Shown: positions 7,037-14,632 of the stretch, in pieces | Layout: each line of letters opens with the position of its first letter | Position numbering within the stretch: position 1 is the stretch's first letter | Source of the DNA: a virus | Length of the DNA: 22,790 nt | IMG/VR virus record: IMGVR_UViG_3300030102_006515 | Span: 1 to 22,790 of that record | Direction: 5' to 3' (one strand) | Position numbers and translations under genes: made by a program | Notes under the pieces: generated by a model | What the model was told of the DNA's origin: nothing | The model's input: only the letters and a program-made list of their open reading frames with translations | Database searches by the model: none

Positions 7037-7203
7037 TGGGATTTGAAGATCCTTATTCAATCCCCTCTTCTATGGCAGTACTATGGGTTTTATATCCCAT
7101 AGGCTCTCTAGTTTTAATAGAACTAATACTTAGAGCTATCGACGATGATGATGATGATCAAGGCGGTGGCGTTATGTCTCCTGTTTATCAACCAATACGA
7201 TGA
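7036..7203 (+). CDS. Small membrane protein with poly-Asp tail, in Hli operon (55 aa)
   Basis: Fifty-five residues: a short polar start, a transmembrane helix at about 12-33 (MAVLWVLYPIGSLVLIELIL), then Arg-Ala-Ile, six consecutive Asp (36-41), a Gly-rich turn and PVYQPIR. The acidic run just after the membrane helix could bind metal ions or sit against a positively charged partner. Start and stop overlap the neighbouring genes (TAATG and ATGA). I do not recognise a named photosystem subunit. Tight coupling to four Hli genes suggests a thylakoid function; that is inference. Confidence 0.7.
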   Translation: MGFEDPYSIPSSMAVLWVLYPIGSLVLIELILRAIDDDDDDQGGGVMSPVYQPIR

Positions 7204-7274
7204 ATCACATTCTTTTCACAATCTTAATTTCACTTTATCTTCTTACTAATGCTGGTTCAGCGGTATTTGCGTGA
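7200..7274 (+). CDS. Very short hydrophobic peptide in Hli operon (24 aa)
   Basis: The peptide MNHILFTILISLYLLTNAGS plus AVFA is nearly all one membrane helix; it also resembles a bare signal peptide ending in a signal-peptidase-like AVFA. The start overlaps the previous stop by four bases (ATGA) and the stop overlaps the next start (GTGA). Position in an unbroken chain of coupled genes is the main reason to think it is translated. No family recognised. Confidence 0.45.
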   Translation: MNHILFTILISLYLLTNAGSAVFA

Positions 7275-7372
7275 GAAAAATTTTTTACAGTCCCTATTAC
7301 TCATTATTTGAGTTTTTTTTCTTTGTTATTGTTGGTACAATAGCGGGAATGAGTGGCCTGTTAGAAGTATAA
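7271..7372 (+). CDS. Very short membrane peptide, GTG start (33 aa)
   Basis: Thirty-three residues with a Phe-rich single membrane helix (FEFFFFVIVGTIAGMSG). The start is a GTG overlapping the previous stop by four bases. It is the last gene of the coupled chain; the next ORF begins 34 bases later. Size and single-helix form resemble small photosystem or cytochrome b6f subunits, but I see no signature that identifies one. Confidence 0.45.
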   Translation: MRKIFYSPYYSLFEFFFFVIVGTIAGMSGLLEV

Positions 7373-7406
7373 ATAATAAAATTAAAATAGAAATACTAAT
7401 ACTTTA

Positions 7407-7538
7407 ATGCAAACTTATAAATTGAAAAATTTACCTTTTTTTACAGAGGCTAAGTTAATTTTAGAAAATAAAAAAAATCAAACAAAAGACACTAATCAAA
7501 AATGGTTTAAAGGCAGTAAAGATAGAGGTCTGAAATAA
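7407..7538 (+). CDS. Unknown small basic ORF (43 aa)
   Basis: A 43-residue Lys-rich ORF beginning MQTYKLKNLPFFTEAKLILE and ending KWFKGSKDRGLK. No membrane segment. It follows the Hli cassette on the same strand and ends two bases before the convergent gene that closes at 7541. No obvious Shine-Dalgarno. Composition is plausible for a real protein but the evidence is weak. Confidence 0.4.
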   Translation: MQTYKLKNLPFFTEAKLILENKKNQTKDTNQKWFKGSKDRGLK

Positions 7539-7540
7539 TT

Positions 7541-7882
7541 TTATTTATTGTGTTTATGCTGAGGATAATCTTTTTCCATAGCTTTTTTAGATAAATTAGG
7601 TCTTGCACCACCACCTTCATGTCCGTGAGCAATCCCTAATTCGTGTAATCTAGAATGCTCTTTAATTTCATCTCTTAAATCTTTACCACCTTTACCAAAA
7701 GTCATATAAATACCATAAATCATTAAAAATAAAACTAAAAATCCAAGAAAAACAGCAAAAGCAGCTCCCTGTCCTAAATGTCCATGAGGTATTAAAGTAT
7801 CATTACAACGTGCGATTTTATCTTGATCAATCCAAGTTCCTGGTAAAGTATAAACAGGAGGACATGATAAGAAATAATTCAT
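7541..7882 (-). CDS. Single-pass membrane protein, His-rich (113 aa)
   Basis: A 113-residue protein. The N-terminal 38 residues are polar with Cys7 and Cys26 and an HGH motif (33-35); one transmembrane helix lies at about 39-62 (AAFAVFLGFLVLFLMIYGIY); then a charged helix and a His/Gly segment AHGHEGGG (85-92) and a basic His-containing tail (PQHKHNK). Clustered His could bind metal, but no known site is recognisable. It is coupled to the upstream 67-aa gene by an ATGA overlap at 7879-7882 and is the last gene of the tail-fibre strand block. Family unknown to me. Confidence 0.7.
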   Translation of the reverse strand: MNYFLSCPPVYTLPGTWIDQDKIARCNDTLIPHGHLGQGAAFAVFLGFLVLFLMIYGIYMTFGKGGKDLRDEIKEHSRLHELGIAHGHEGGGARPNLSKKAMEKDYPQHKHNK

Positions 7883-8082
7883 AATTTAGCTATTTTTAAT
7901 TGATTTTTTAAATTTGTCCAAGAACCTTCTGGAGCTTCTTGTAATGAATTTTCTATTTTAAAAATAAAAAGAAGTCTATGATTACTTGTTTCAAGATCAT
8001 AGAGGTCATCCATCTTTTCATATAATATTTGACTTATTCTTAAATGCAAAGCTAAATGCCAGCAAACCACATTAAACAGCAC
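7879..8082 (-). CDS. Unknown small protein (67 aa)
   Basis: Sixty-seven residues, predicted helical, opening MLFNVVCWHLALHLRISQIL and with an acidic middle (EKMDDLYDLETSN). Its TGA stop overlaps the ATG of the 113-aa membrane protein by four bases, and it starts 24 bases after the tail-fibre stop at 8107. It resembles the short helical proteins found between phage tail genes, but no family is recognised. Confidence 0.6.
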   Translation of the reverse strand: MLFNVVCWHLALHLRISQILYEKMDDLYDLETSNHRLLFIFKIENSLQEAPEGSWTNLKNQLKIAKL

Positions 8083-8106
8083 GATTTTAAATTTTATTTA
8101 ATATTA

Positions 8107-9759
8107 CTAAGCAGCTTTTAATGCTGCAACTTCTGTTTCTAATGTTTCTACTTTAGTTTTTAATTCTTTAATTGCAGCAATACAAACTGGAATTAATTCT
8201 TGGTGTAAAACAGCAAAGTACTCTGTTTTATCATCACTGTCGTCATTCATAGAATTAGTTTGTTCAACACATTCTGGATATACCTCGTTTACAGATTGTG
8301 CCGTAATACCAAGATGAACTGTTCCATCTTTATCATTATTCCATTTATATTTCCAAGTATCAATTTTTACAATATCTGTTAAAGCATTAACAATATCTGA
8401 AACTTTTGTTTTTAATCTTATATCTGACATACTTCCAAAAGAAGTTCCCCCATTACTTATAAACACTCCACCGCTAATTCCTCCATTACCTGGTGACGTT
8501 CTTATATTGATCCTGCCTTCACTACTGTTACCTTCACCAATTGCTATCATACTAACGTCACCTCGACTAGCTGCACTTCTAGAATACATAAAATTATGAA
8601 ATTTATTATTAGCTACTGCAGTTTGATCCATTCTAAATGTCATATTATTTACAACTGTTCTGACTATATCTCCATCAGCTTTGATACGAAAACGTTCTGA
8701 AAACGTATTTGCTCCTGACCTTGTATAAAAAACGTGCTGGTTTCCAGTGCCGGGATTATTAGGACTTGTATGACCATTTGCATAATAGTTAATACCACCA
8801 CCAAAAACATCACTTGTTGGATTACCACCTCCTATTTGTATCGCAGCACCATTTAAAGCATCATTAAGGGTTGGTGCTGAGGAAGAGTTAGGTGTTAACC
8901 CTGCCCCTGCTGTAATAGTTAAACTTTCACTTCCTTGAGATATAGTGTGCCTTTGTATAATTGGAAATCTATTTGCTATTCGACCAACCATTAAATCATT
9001 TCCAGCGACAACACCTGCCACTTCTAATGTTTGGTCGGGATCTGTTACGCCAATACCTACGTTTGCAGAACCTCTTGGAATACTTATCGCATTAAGATCA
9101 TTTCCAGCAACAGAATCGTTTGCAGCGTGTGTACCTATATGAAAAATATTACTACTGCCATCGTAATGTATATAAGCACCTTGAAAATCAGACGTGTTTT
9201 CTGTAAAGCGAGTTCTTCCAGATTCAAACTGATTAGCACCAGCAGAAGGCGATATTCTTAAAGTCCCATCTCCATTGATATGCAATGTGTTTATTGGACT
9301 TGTTGTGCCTATACCTACTTTTCCAGACGAATCAACTCTGACTCTCTCACTACCATTAGTTTCTGCTGTAATCGTATCAGCAGCAGGGAATCTAATAGCA
9401 TTATTTGTATCTCCTGTATGAACAATCTTATCTGCAATACTTAAATCACCAGTGATGACAGGATCATTAAAGTTTGCATCTGCCGTGTCTACCTGCTGTC
9501 CTAAAACTAATCCGAAGAATGCTAACCCACTGGCTGGAGCAGTTGTAAAGGTAAGAGTGCTTGCAGCAACTGTATAGTCAGTTCCTGGATTTTGTACAAC
9601 ACCACCAAGAGAAACAATTATTGCATTAGAACTTCCCGGTGAAACATTCTGGCTGTTTACTTGAAGAGTAAAAGCAGTTGCATTCCCATTAAAACCGCTG
9701 GATATATCATCTACTTCTCTATTCTGCCCAGGATTGGGTTCTGCTCCTATGTATGCCAT
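8107..9759 (-). CDS. Tail fibre protein with S74 self-cleaving chaperone domain (550 aa)
   Basis: A receptor-binding tail fibre. Residues about 1-110 form an N-terminal module (MAYIGAEPNPGQNREVDDIS) typical of cyanophage fibre or appendage proteins. The shaft is low-complexity beta repeats, including GKVGIGTTSP (146-155) and a later ANVGIGVTDP. Residues 445-550 are the S74 intramolecular chaperone domain: SDIRLKTK at its start carries the Ser-Lys pair used in autoproteolysis, then GITAQSVNEVYPE, and a coiled-coil end (LKTKVETLETEVAALKAA). In this family the domain drives trimer folding and is then cut off before Ser445. It follows a second fibre gene by 47 bases on the same strand. Confidence 0.88.
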   Translation of the reverse strand: MAYIGAEPNPGQNREVDDISSGFNGNATAFTLQVNSQNVSPGSSNAIIVSLGGVVQNPGTDYTVAASTLTFTTAPASGLAFFGLVLGQQVDTADANFNDPVITGDLSIADKIVHTGDTNNAIRFPAADTITAETNGSERVRVDSSGKVGIGTTSPINTLHINGDGTLRISPSAGANQFESGRTRFTENTSDFQGAYIHYDGSSNIFHIGTHAANDSVAGNDLNAISIPRGSANVGIGVTDPDQTLEVAGVVAGNDLMVGRIANRFPIIQRHTISQGSESLTITAGAGLTPNSSSAPTLNDALNGAAIQIGGGNPTSDVFGGGINYYANGHTSPNNPGTGNQHVFYTRSGANTFSERFRIKADGDIVRTVVNNMTFRMDQTAVANNKFHNFMYSRSAASRGDVSMIAIGEGNSSEGRINIRTSPGNGGISGGVFISNGGTSFGSMSDIRLKTKVSDIVNALTDIVKIDTWKYKWNNDKDGTVHLGITAQSVNEVYPECVEQTNSMNDDSDDKTEYFAVLHQELIPVCIAAIKELKTKVETLETEVAALKAA

Positions 9760-9806
9760 CTATTTTACAAATACTATGTTATAAATATTTTAAATTGACT
9801 AATCTC

Positions 9807-10880
9807 TTAAGCTGCTTCTAATGTGGCAACTCTAGACTCCAAAGTTTCTCTCTTAGCTATCTCTTCTTGTAATGCAGCAGTTAATAAAGGAACAAGTTTA
9901 CTATTATCTATCATTTGATATAGAGGGTTGTTATCAGAATCTACTTCATCTTTAGTCCCAGTTATCGCTTCTGGAACTGCTGTTACTTCGTGAGCAAGAA
10001 ATCCGTCTTGTATTGTATTTGTCTCATCTGAAATCCAGTTAAATCTTTTAGGTTGTAAAGTTTTAAGTCTTGTTAATGCACCAGTAAGATCAATAATATT
10101 TTCTTTCAATCTATAGTCAGAGGTTGTAAAATATCTAGTTTCAGAATTAACAGTATTTATCTGACCGACATTACCATTTGGATTTACAAAAATTATTTGT
10201 GAAAACCCACTAGTGGCATTAGCTTCAGTAGAGATTGGACACACACCAGCACCTTTTACTGTAAGAACGGAATTATTTCGTATAGTATTAGTGGACATAG
10301 TGATTCTTCCAGTACTACTAGCTATAGACAAAGCATCAATTACACTTGAAGAACCATCTTTAACAGCAAACCTCAAATCTTCGCTGTCTGTGATTCTTAT
10401 AGATGCTTTTGCTTCAGTTCCAGAGGTTGTTCTTTCTAAAACTATTTCTGGGTTATTTGAACCAGCCAAATGAAGAAGTCTACCCCCATCACCATTTAAA
10501 AGTGTTGGACTTGTTGTCCCTATTCCAACATTGCCAGACGTATCTATACGCATACGTTCTGTGTTGTTAGTTGCAAAAAGTAAATTAAAATTACTTTGAT
10601 GCCACACATTTGCATCACCAGAAGCACCTAGGCCAAGATAATAACCTTGATTTGTTGAATTACCTGTATCAGTATTTGTAAATTGTATTGCTGAACCATT
10701 AGTTGATGAATTATGTATTCTCACTAAACGTGGTTCTGTACCGCCATTTGCAACTTCCAAAATAGTATCTGGACTTGTTGTACCGATCCCAACTCGGCCT
10801 GACGAATCTACAGTTATAGCATCATCTGCAGCTGCATTTATACTTAAACCATTAACTAATTCTGCTTTTGTCTGTGACAT
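9807..10880 (-). CDS. Tail fibre protein with S74 chaperone domain (357 aa)
   Basis: A second, shorter fibre. It opens MSQTKAELVNGLSINAAADD, followed by the beta-shaft repeats GRVGIGTTSP (about 30-39) and GNVGIGTTSP (about 118-127). Residues 254-357 are a complete S74 domain: SDYRLKENI with the Ser-Lys pair, GFLAHEVTAVPEA, the highly typical SKLVPLLTAALQEEI, and coiled-coil end ESRVATLEAA. The shaft differs from that of the 550-aa fibre while repeat and chaperone architecture match, so two distinct fibres, rather than one broken gene, are present. Likely roles are receptor recognition or a side fibre. Confidence 0.88.
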   Translation of the reverse strand: MSQTKAELVNGLSINAAADDAITVDSSGRVGIGTTSPDTILEVANGGTEPRLVRIHNSSTNGSAIQFTNTDTGNSTNQGYYLGLGASGDANVWHQSNFNLLFATNNTERMRIDTSGNVGIGTTSPTLLNGDGGRLLHLAGSNNPEIVLERTTSGTEAKASIRITDSEDLRFAVKDGSSSVIDALSIASSTGRITMSTNTIRNNSVLTVKGAGVCPISTEANATSGFSQIIFVNPNGNVGQINTVNSETRYFTTSDYRLKENIIDLTGALTRLKTLQPKRFNWISDETNTIQDGFLAHEVTAVPEAITGTKDEVDSDNNPLYQMIDNSKLVPLLTAALQEEIAKRETLESRVATLEAA

Positions 10881-10917
10881 TTACACTTAAATTATATTTA
10901 TCAATTCTAAGTTCTCT

Positions 10918-11100
10918 TTATCTACGAATTCTTACTGTTTCTATCGCTGGTTTTCCTAATTCTTGTTCAAAATCTTGTTCTACTTCTAGATCAGGAATAT
11001 TTGTACCCGATTGACTATACAGACCTTTTCTTCTTATATAACCATCTACAAAACTTTTACCTCCATTTGCCATTACTGCTGGAAAATCATTATCTCCCAT
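10918..11100 (-). CDS. Unknown small protein upstream of fibres (60 aa)
   Basis: Sixty residues starting MGDNDFPAVMANGGKSFVDG, with a basic patch YIRRKG, an acidic centre (LEVEQDFEQELGK) and an Arg-rich end (ETVRIRR). No membrane helix. It lies two bases downstream of the 96-aa gene and 37 bases upstream of the second fibre, so the four are probably co-transcribed. Function unknown; a minor virion or tail-assembly protein would fit. Confidence 0.6.
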   Translation of the reverse strand: MGDNDFPAVMANGGKSFVDGYIRRKGLYSQSGTNIPDLEVEQDFEQELGKPAIETVRIRR

Positions 11101-11102
11101 AA

Positions 11103-11393
11103 CTAACGACCCATCATTTTTAAAAAGGCATCTACCTTATCTCCAACTGGAGTCTCCTGAGATATAGCATTCATAGGATTATTTTTTTCAAAAGCTTTCT
11201 CATTTGCTTCTTCATATGGCTCACTAACTGCTACCCCTTGATTCATAGTATCTTCCTGTTTAAATTTAGGATCTTGCATCAAAGCACTATTATCAAAACC
11301 AGTAAAACCAGCTGCAGCTCGAATTGAACTAGGTAATTTATCAACTCCTGTAAGTCCACTTAAATTAGGGAAAGGCATTTTATTAATTTGCAT
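11103..11393 (-). CDS. Unknown small protein, first of the fibre operon (96 aa)
   Basis: Ninety-six residues. N-terminus MQINKMPFPNLSGLTGVDKL is Gly/Pro/Leu-rich; the centre is disordered and acidic (EPYEEANEKAFEKNN); the C-terminus is a short helix (VGDKVDAFLKMMGR). It is the first gene of the minus-strand fibre block and faces the large non-coding region. A virion-associated or assembly role is plausible from position only. Confidence 0.6.
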   Translation of the reverse strand: MQINKMPFPNLSGLTGVDKLPSSIRAAAGFTGFDNSALMQDPKFKQEDTMNQGVAVSEPYEEANEKAFEKNNPMNAISQETPVGDKVDAFLKMMGR

Positions 11394-11763
11394 TGTTTCT
11401 TTATATTAACATTCACAAAACTACTAGGGTTAGGAAGTGATTGTATATTATTTTTTTTCGAAATGTACAACCAATTACCCACCCCTACCTCGACATTTTT
11501 TATAATTAATATCCTTATATATAAAATAATAGGTATGGTTAATATTATTTTTGTCTTTACATTTCTTTAAAACTATTCTCTCGCAGTGAATTTACTATGA
11601 ACACCCAAATTTATAAAAAAAATCAAGGTTTTACTCGGCTAAGTGTATGTTGAGGATAGGTATGAGATTGTATATATGTAATTAAACACTCAAGTACCTA
11701 ACCTCACCCTCCTTAGAAGTAAATAAAATAGGTAAAAATTTTTAGGTTTTGGGTGTTCAATAA
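11394..11763. promoter_or_regulatory. Large repeat-bearing non-coding region between divergent blocks
   Basis: This 370-base AT-rich stretch separates divergent genes and holds no convincing ORF. It contains a 12-bp inverted repeat (arms 11598-11609 and 11748-11759), TAGGTA at three places in one orientation (11530, 11657 and about 11730) and once inverted as TACCTA (11695-11700), and a 10-bp direct repeat GATTGTATAT (11439-11448, 11666-11675). A promoter for each side must lie here. The repeats would also suit an origin, a regulator-binding array or a non-coding RNA; I cannot choose among these. Confidence 0.5.
11598..11759. repeat. 12-bp perfect inverted repeat, arms 138 bases apart
   Basis: TGAACACCCAAA (11598-11609) and TTTGGGTGTTCA (11748-11759) are exact reverse complements. 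The right arm ends four bases before the probable TTG start at 11764, so pairing of the arms in RNA would bury the start region. Arms mismatch immediately on both sides, so 12 bp is the full extent. Confidence 0.7.
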
Positions 11764-12954
11764 TTGCCATTGGTACAAAAGGGTTCTATACTAAAAATCA
11801 CCACACCCCCTACTTGCATGCAAATTGAAAACCCTTTCCTATACAACCTTTTGACACCATACGATCAAATTAAATTTGTAAATGCTTTTAGAACTGCCTT
11901 AAAAATAATCGGTAAAGAAAAATGTTGGTGTATGAAAAAAATAAAACATGCAGCTTTTGAAGGCTTTAATACCAGTAAAAAAAACAAGCTTTTATATCAA
12001 GGTGCAGATGCTAGAAAATTACTTTTATATTTAACTGGTAGGAAAGAAAAAGAAGAAACACCCATAATTGTTCGAAAAGGTTTCTGTCAATCTCCATATT
12101 GTTTAAATCCTAGTCACTATTATTGGGGTACTAGAAAAGATGTAGCTTATGAAAGTGCTTCAATAAATGAAAATAGTATAGATACTTTCTTAATAAGTAA
12201 GTTAAGAAAGGAAAGTAAGAGTGGTATCAGTAGTAGAAAATTATCAAAAACTTATCGATTACCATATCATTCTGTACGTAGAATATGTTCCTATGAGACT
12301 TATGAAGATGCTGAAAATAGGAAAAATGATTACAATGAGAAAGAAATCTGGGACAACCTTTCAAATATTTGTGAAAAAATTAGTTTGTCATTTCCAGAAG
12401 AATCCAAAAAATATAAATTAAATTTTCTTGTGACAAAACAACTTGAATGCCCTTGGCACATCAAAGATACTAAAACTCATATTGGTAATTTTGGGATTAT
12501 GGGGGAATGTCTTGATTGTATGCAACAAATAAAAAGTGGGCGATGTTTAGTTGATGTTAGAGAATTTGATTTTAAATGGTATTGGCAAGTAAAGAGATTC
12601 TGGGAACAAGTAGAAGTTAAAGATGAAGACTCTTGCTGGCCTTGGCAAGGAGCTACTCGTAAAAATAATACAGAATCTACTGCTTACTTCCCCTCTCCTT
12701 TTCATTCTGGAAAGACACAATCAGCTCCAAGAGTAGCTTTTTGGCTAAGCAGAGGGTATACAGGTAAATATCGCATATTTAGTAAAGCTTCGTGTGAATC
12801 ATTTTGCTGTAATCCTAAACATCTCACCATAAAAGAAATAAAAGATTTTGAAGAACCAAAAAAAATTACCTCGATTAAACTAAGTCATGACAACATATTT
12901 GAATATTACAAAAATAGACAAAAGTTAAACTGCCAAAAATGTCAAGATTCCTAA
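11764..12954 (+). CDS. Zn-binding protein with two degenerate HNH-like modules and HTH
   Basis: A 396-residue protein with three cysteine-containing units. Unit 1 ends in C108-x4-C113-LNP-x-H118 followed by WGT, the C-terminal half of phage HNH endonucleases (the CxNPxHL...GT pattern). Residues about 150-175 form a helix-turn-helix (ISSRKLSKTYRLPYHSVRRI). A zinc-ribbon-like C229-x2-H232...C249-x2-C252 follows. Unit 2 begins CWPWQG (291-296) and ends C344...C348-CNP-x-H353, another HNH-like module. In both units the catalytic His of the usual AHR motif is gone (DARK in the first, APR at 321-323 in the second), so cleavage activity is doubtful while zinc folding is kept. Start: TTG at 11764; ATG at 11818 is an alternative. 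It may be a DNA-binding regulator or a decayed homing endonuclease. Confidence 0.65.
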   Translation: MPLVQKGSILKITTPPTCMQIENPFLYNLLTPYDQIKFVNAFRTALKIIGKEKCWCMKKIKHAAFEGFNTSKKNKLLYQGADARKLLLYLTGRKEKEETPIIVRKGFCQSPYCLNPSHYYWGTRKDVAYESASINENSIDTFLISKLRKESKSGISSRKLSKTYRLPYHSVRRICSYETYEDAENRKNDYNEKEIWDNLSNICEKISLSFPEESKKYKLNFLVTKQLECPWHIKDTKTHIGNFGIMGECLDCMQQIKSGRCLVDVREFDFKWYWQVKRFWEQVEVKDEDSCWPWQGATRKNNTESTAYFPSPFHSGKTQSAPRVAFWLSRGYTGKYRIFSKASCESFCCNPKHLTIKEIKDFEEPKKITSIKLSHDNIFEYYKNRQKLNCQKCQDS

Positions 12955-13613
12955 CTACAATACCAAATAACACAGGTTTTGTTAATTTACAAAAAGTACA
13001 TGCTTATCCTACAGGTGGTTCAGGACCTACTGCATATGGTCCTACTTCATATTTTGGTTCAGATCCTTTACCATCGGAACAAGGTGATAATTTAAATAAT
13101 CCTATAGATCTTGGTGACTTCTCGCAGTTATTTCGCACTATAGAAATAAAAAATACTCATGGTGGTTTGACAAGAAAACAGACAACATTTTATAAATTAA
13201 AACTATCTAGTCCCAGAAGTGTTCAATTTACTCAAAATTTTTCTCAATTTTCATATGAAGAAAATACTAATCGTAATACTTTATTAGCGTTTTATGAAAT
13301 ATTAGAGGACGGTAGGAGAGAAGAATTACCAATAAATAACGAGGGGTATGTCCATAAAGAGAGCTCTATAAATTATTTAGACGATGACACAGGGGTACTT
13401 TTAGATGATTATCCAAAAACAAGACTAGAAAAAGGTACTTACTTGTTTTTAATTACAAATGACATAAGATATTTAGAAACAAACTACTCTATAAGTATTG
13501 GCGTTGCATCTTTAGACTGGCGATTCGTAAGAGAGAATTTTACGGAACAAATTAATTTTGGTCTGATAACAAACAGAGTTGAATCAATATTAAATTTTGG
13601 ATCTATTGTTTAG
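12939..13613 (+). CDS. PPC-like beta-sandwich protein (224 aa)
   Basis: A 224-residue protein starting inside the previous gene (16-base overlap). After a Gly/Pro/Tyr-rich N-terminus (GGSGPTAYGPTSYFGSDPL), residues about 75-190 follow the pattern of a pre-peptidase C-terminal (PPC) or related beta-sandwich domain: FYKLKLSSPRSVQFTQNF, then TLLAFYEILEDGRREEL, and EKGTYLFLITNDIRYLETNY. There is no signal peptide or protease domain. In phages such domains occur in virion decoration or tail proteins. The stop overlaps the convergent gene at 13610 by four bases. Function unproven. Confidence 0.55.
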   Translation: MSRFLTTIPNNTGFVNLQKVHAYPTGGSGPTAYGPTSYFGSDPLPSEQGDNLNNPIDLGDFSQLFRTIEIKNTHGGLTRKQTTFYKLKLSSPRSVQFTQNFSQFSYEENTNRNTLLAFYEILEDGRREELPINNEGYVHKESSINYLDDDTGVLLDDYPKTRLEKGTYLFLITNDIRYLETNYSISIGVASLDWRFVRENFTEQINFGLITNRVESILNFGSIV

Positions 13614-14200
13614 CGTTTTTCCATCTTCCCTGTATCAGGATTGTATTGCTTTGGTAATAGGTCTTCAACATTTTGAGTAGCATAAGAGGGAGTAGCACTA
13701 ATAGTACCTTTTGGACGAGGTTTTGATTTAGCTAATTTCACAGCATCTAAATATTCTTTTTTTGCATTATCTAAGTTAGTTTTTGCAGCATCTTTTACGG
13801 CATCCAATTGACTTTTAGGTCTACTAGCTGGTGCTGTAGATGCACCAGTAGTTGCAGATAGAGTTTGCCCAGGTTGTTGATTAAATGAACTTGGTGTTGT
13901 GGATAAATTTACTGGCCTAGGTGTAGTTTGGTAACTAATATCAGGGTCAGCTGTGGGAAGTGAAGATAAATATGCAGCAGCAGCTGTGTACTTTACTCCT
14001 TTACTTCTTGCCCCTATCTCCGCTGGGGTGCCAGTCTCATCATATCTTTGGTCTTGTATTTTAGCAGTTTCAGTTTCAATTCTTTTTTGTTGCTCTGCTA
14101 AGTCTTTAAAACTTTTTTCAGGTATTATTGATTGATACTGTTGAGGCTTAGTCTCAGCTGGCATAATAACTGTAGGTGCTGATGGTCTTCCTCCGCCCAT
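13610..14200 (-). CDS. Low-complexity Pro/Ala/Thr protein, probable virion component (196 aa)
   Basis: 196 residues, starting MGGGRPSAPTVIMPAETKPQ. Residues about 25-55 form a charged coiled coil (FKDLAEQQKRIETETAKIQ); 70-130 are disordered Pro/Ser/Thr-rich; 130-165 form an Ala/Lys helix (LDAVKDAAKTNLDNAKKEYL); the end is basic. This composition, particularly the MGGG...P..V.MP opening, is like short structural proteins of cyanophage virions, but I cannot name a family. It stands alone on the minus strand between two plus-strand blocks. Confidence 0.6.
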   Translation of the reverse strand: MGGGRPSAPTVIMPAETKPQQYQSIIPEKSFKDLAEQQKRIETETAKIQDQRYDETGTPAEIGARSKGVKYTAAAAYLSSLPTADPDISYQTTPRPVNLSTTPSSFNQQPGQTLSATTGASTAPASRPKSQLDAVKDAAKTNLDNAKKEYLDAVKLAKSKPRPKGTISATPSYATQNVEDLLPKQYNPDTGKMEKR

Positions 14201-14220
14201 TTTACTTTTTAAATCTAACT

Positions 14221-14230
14221 TCTATATAGA
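14221..14230. promoter_or_regulatory. Palindrome in divergent intergenic region
   Basis: TCTATATAGA is a perfect 10-bp palindrome in the 49 bases between the divergent starts at 14200 and 14250. It contains TATATA on both strands and could serve as a -10 element for either direction or as an operator. Confidence 0.3.
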
Positions 14231-14249
14231 TTCTATCGGTAACAAACTC

Positions 14250-14624
14250 GTGCAGATTAGTAACTCCCAAATATCCAAAGGGCACAAGAATCAAAATCAA
14301 CAACAACTCAGCATAAGTAATGGGGCGACGCATGATAAAAATTATCCTTTCTTAAATGATATTAGCCAACTTCTACATGATATGTCTACGGCTGAATTAT
14401 TAAAAGTATGTTCATTACAAGAGAATTTATTAGCTAAATCTCTTTGGGAAGCAGAAAATTACAGTGGTTCTATAGAAACGTGTAAAAAACGATTAACAGA
14501 AATATATGGAGAGAAATGGAGTGATCATGTGAATTTAAAAGACCATTTTAGAAGTATAAGATATTATTATATTTGGGTTTTACTAATTAGTCATAGACAA
14601 CAATGGGACTATTTTCAAAAGTAA
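14250..14624 (+). CDS. Unknown helical protein (124 aa, GTG start)
   Basis: 124 residues. The first 30 are Gln/Asn/Ser-rich and look disordered (KGHKNQNQQQLSIS); residues about 35-124 are helical, with ELLKVCSLQENLLAKSLWEA and an aromatic C-terminal helix (YYYIWVLLISHRQQW). The assigned start is GTG at 14250; an internal ATG near residue 44 is possible if the disordered part is not translated. It opens a four-gene block ending in the methyltransferase homologue. Family unknown. Confidence 0.5.
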   Translation: MQISNSQISKGHKNQNQQQLSISNGATHDKNYPFLNDISQLLHDMSTAELLKVCSLQENLLAKSLWEAENYSGSIETCKKRLTEIYGEKWSDHVNLKDHFRSIRYYYIWVLLISHRQQWDYFQK

Positions 14625-14632
14625 GCTAACAT

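Noticed and set aside
8945-9261. Plus-strand ORFs inside the tail fibre
   Set aside because: Antisense to regular beta repeats; such repeats often leave open frames on the other strand.
10213-10473. Plus-strand ORF inside the second fibre
   Set aside because: Antisense shadow with no start signals.
8107-10880. Two fibre genes as one gene split by mutation
   Set aside because: Each has its own N-terminal module and complete S74 domain.
11388-11570. Plus-strand ORF in the non-coding region
   Set aside because: Phe/Ile-rich low-complexity translation of AT-rich DNA, no ribosome site, crosses repeats.
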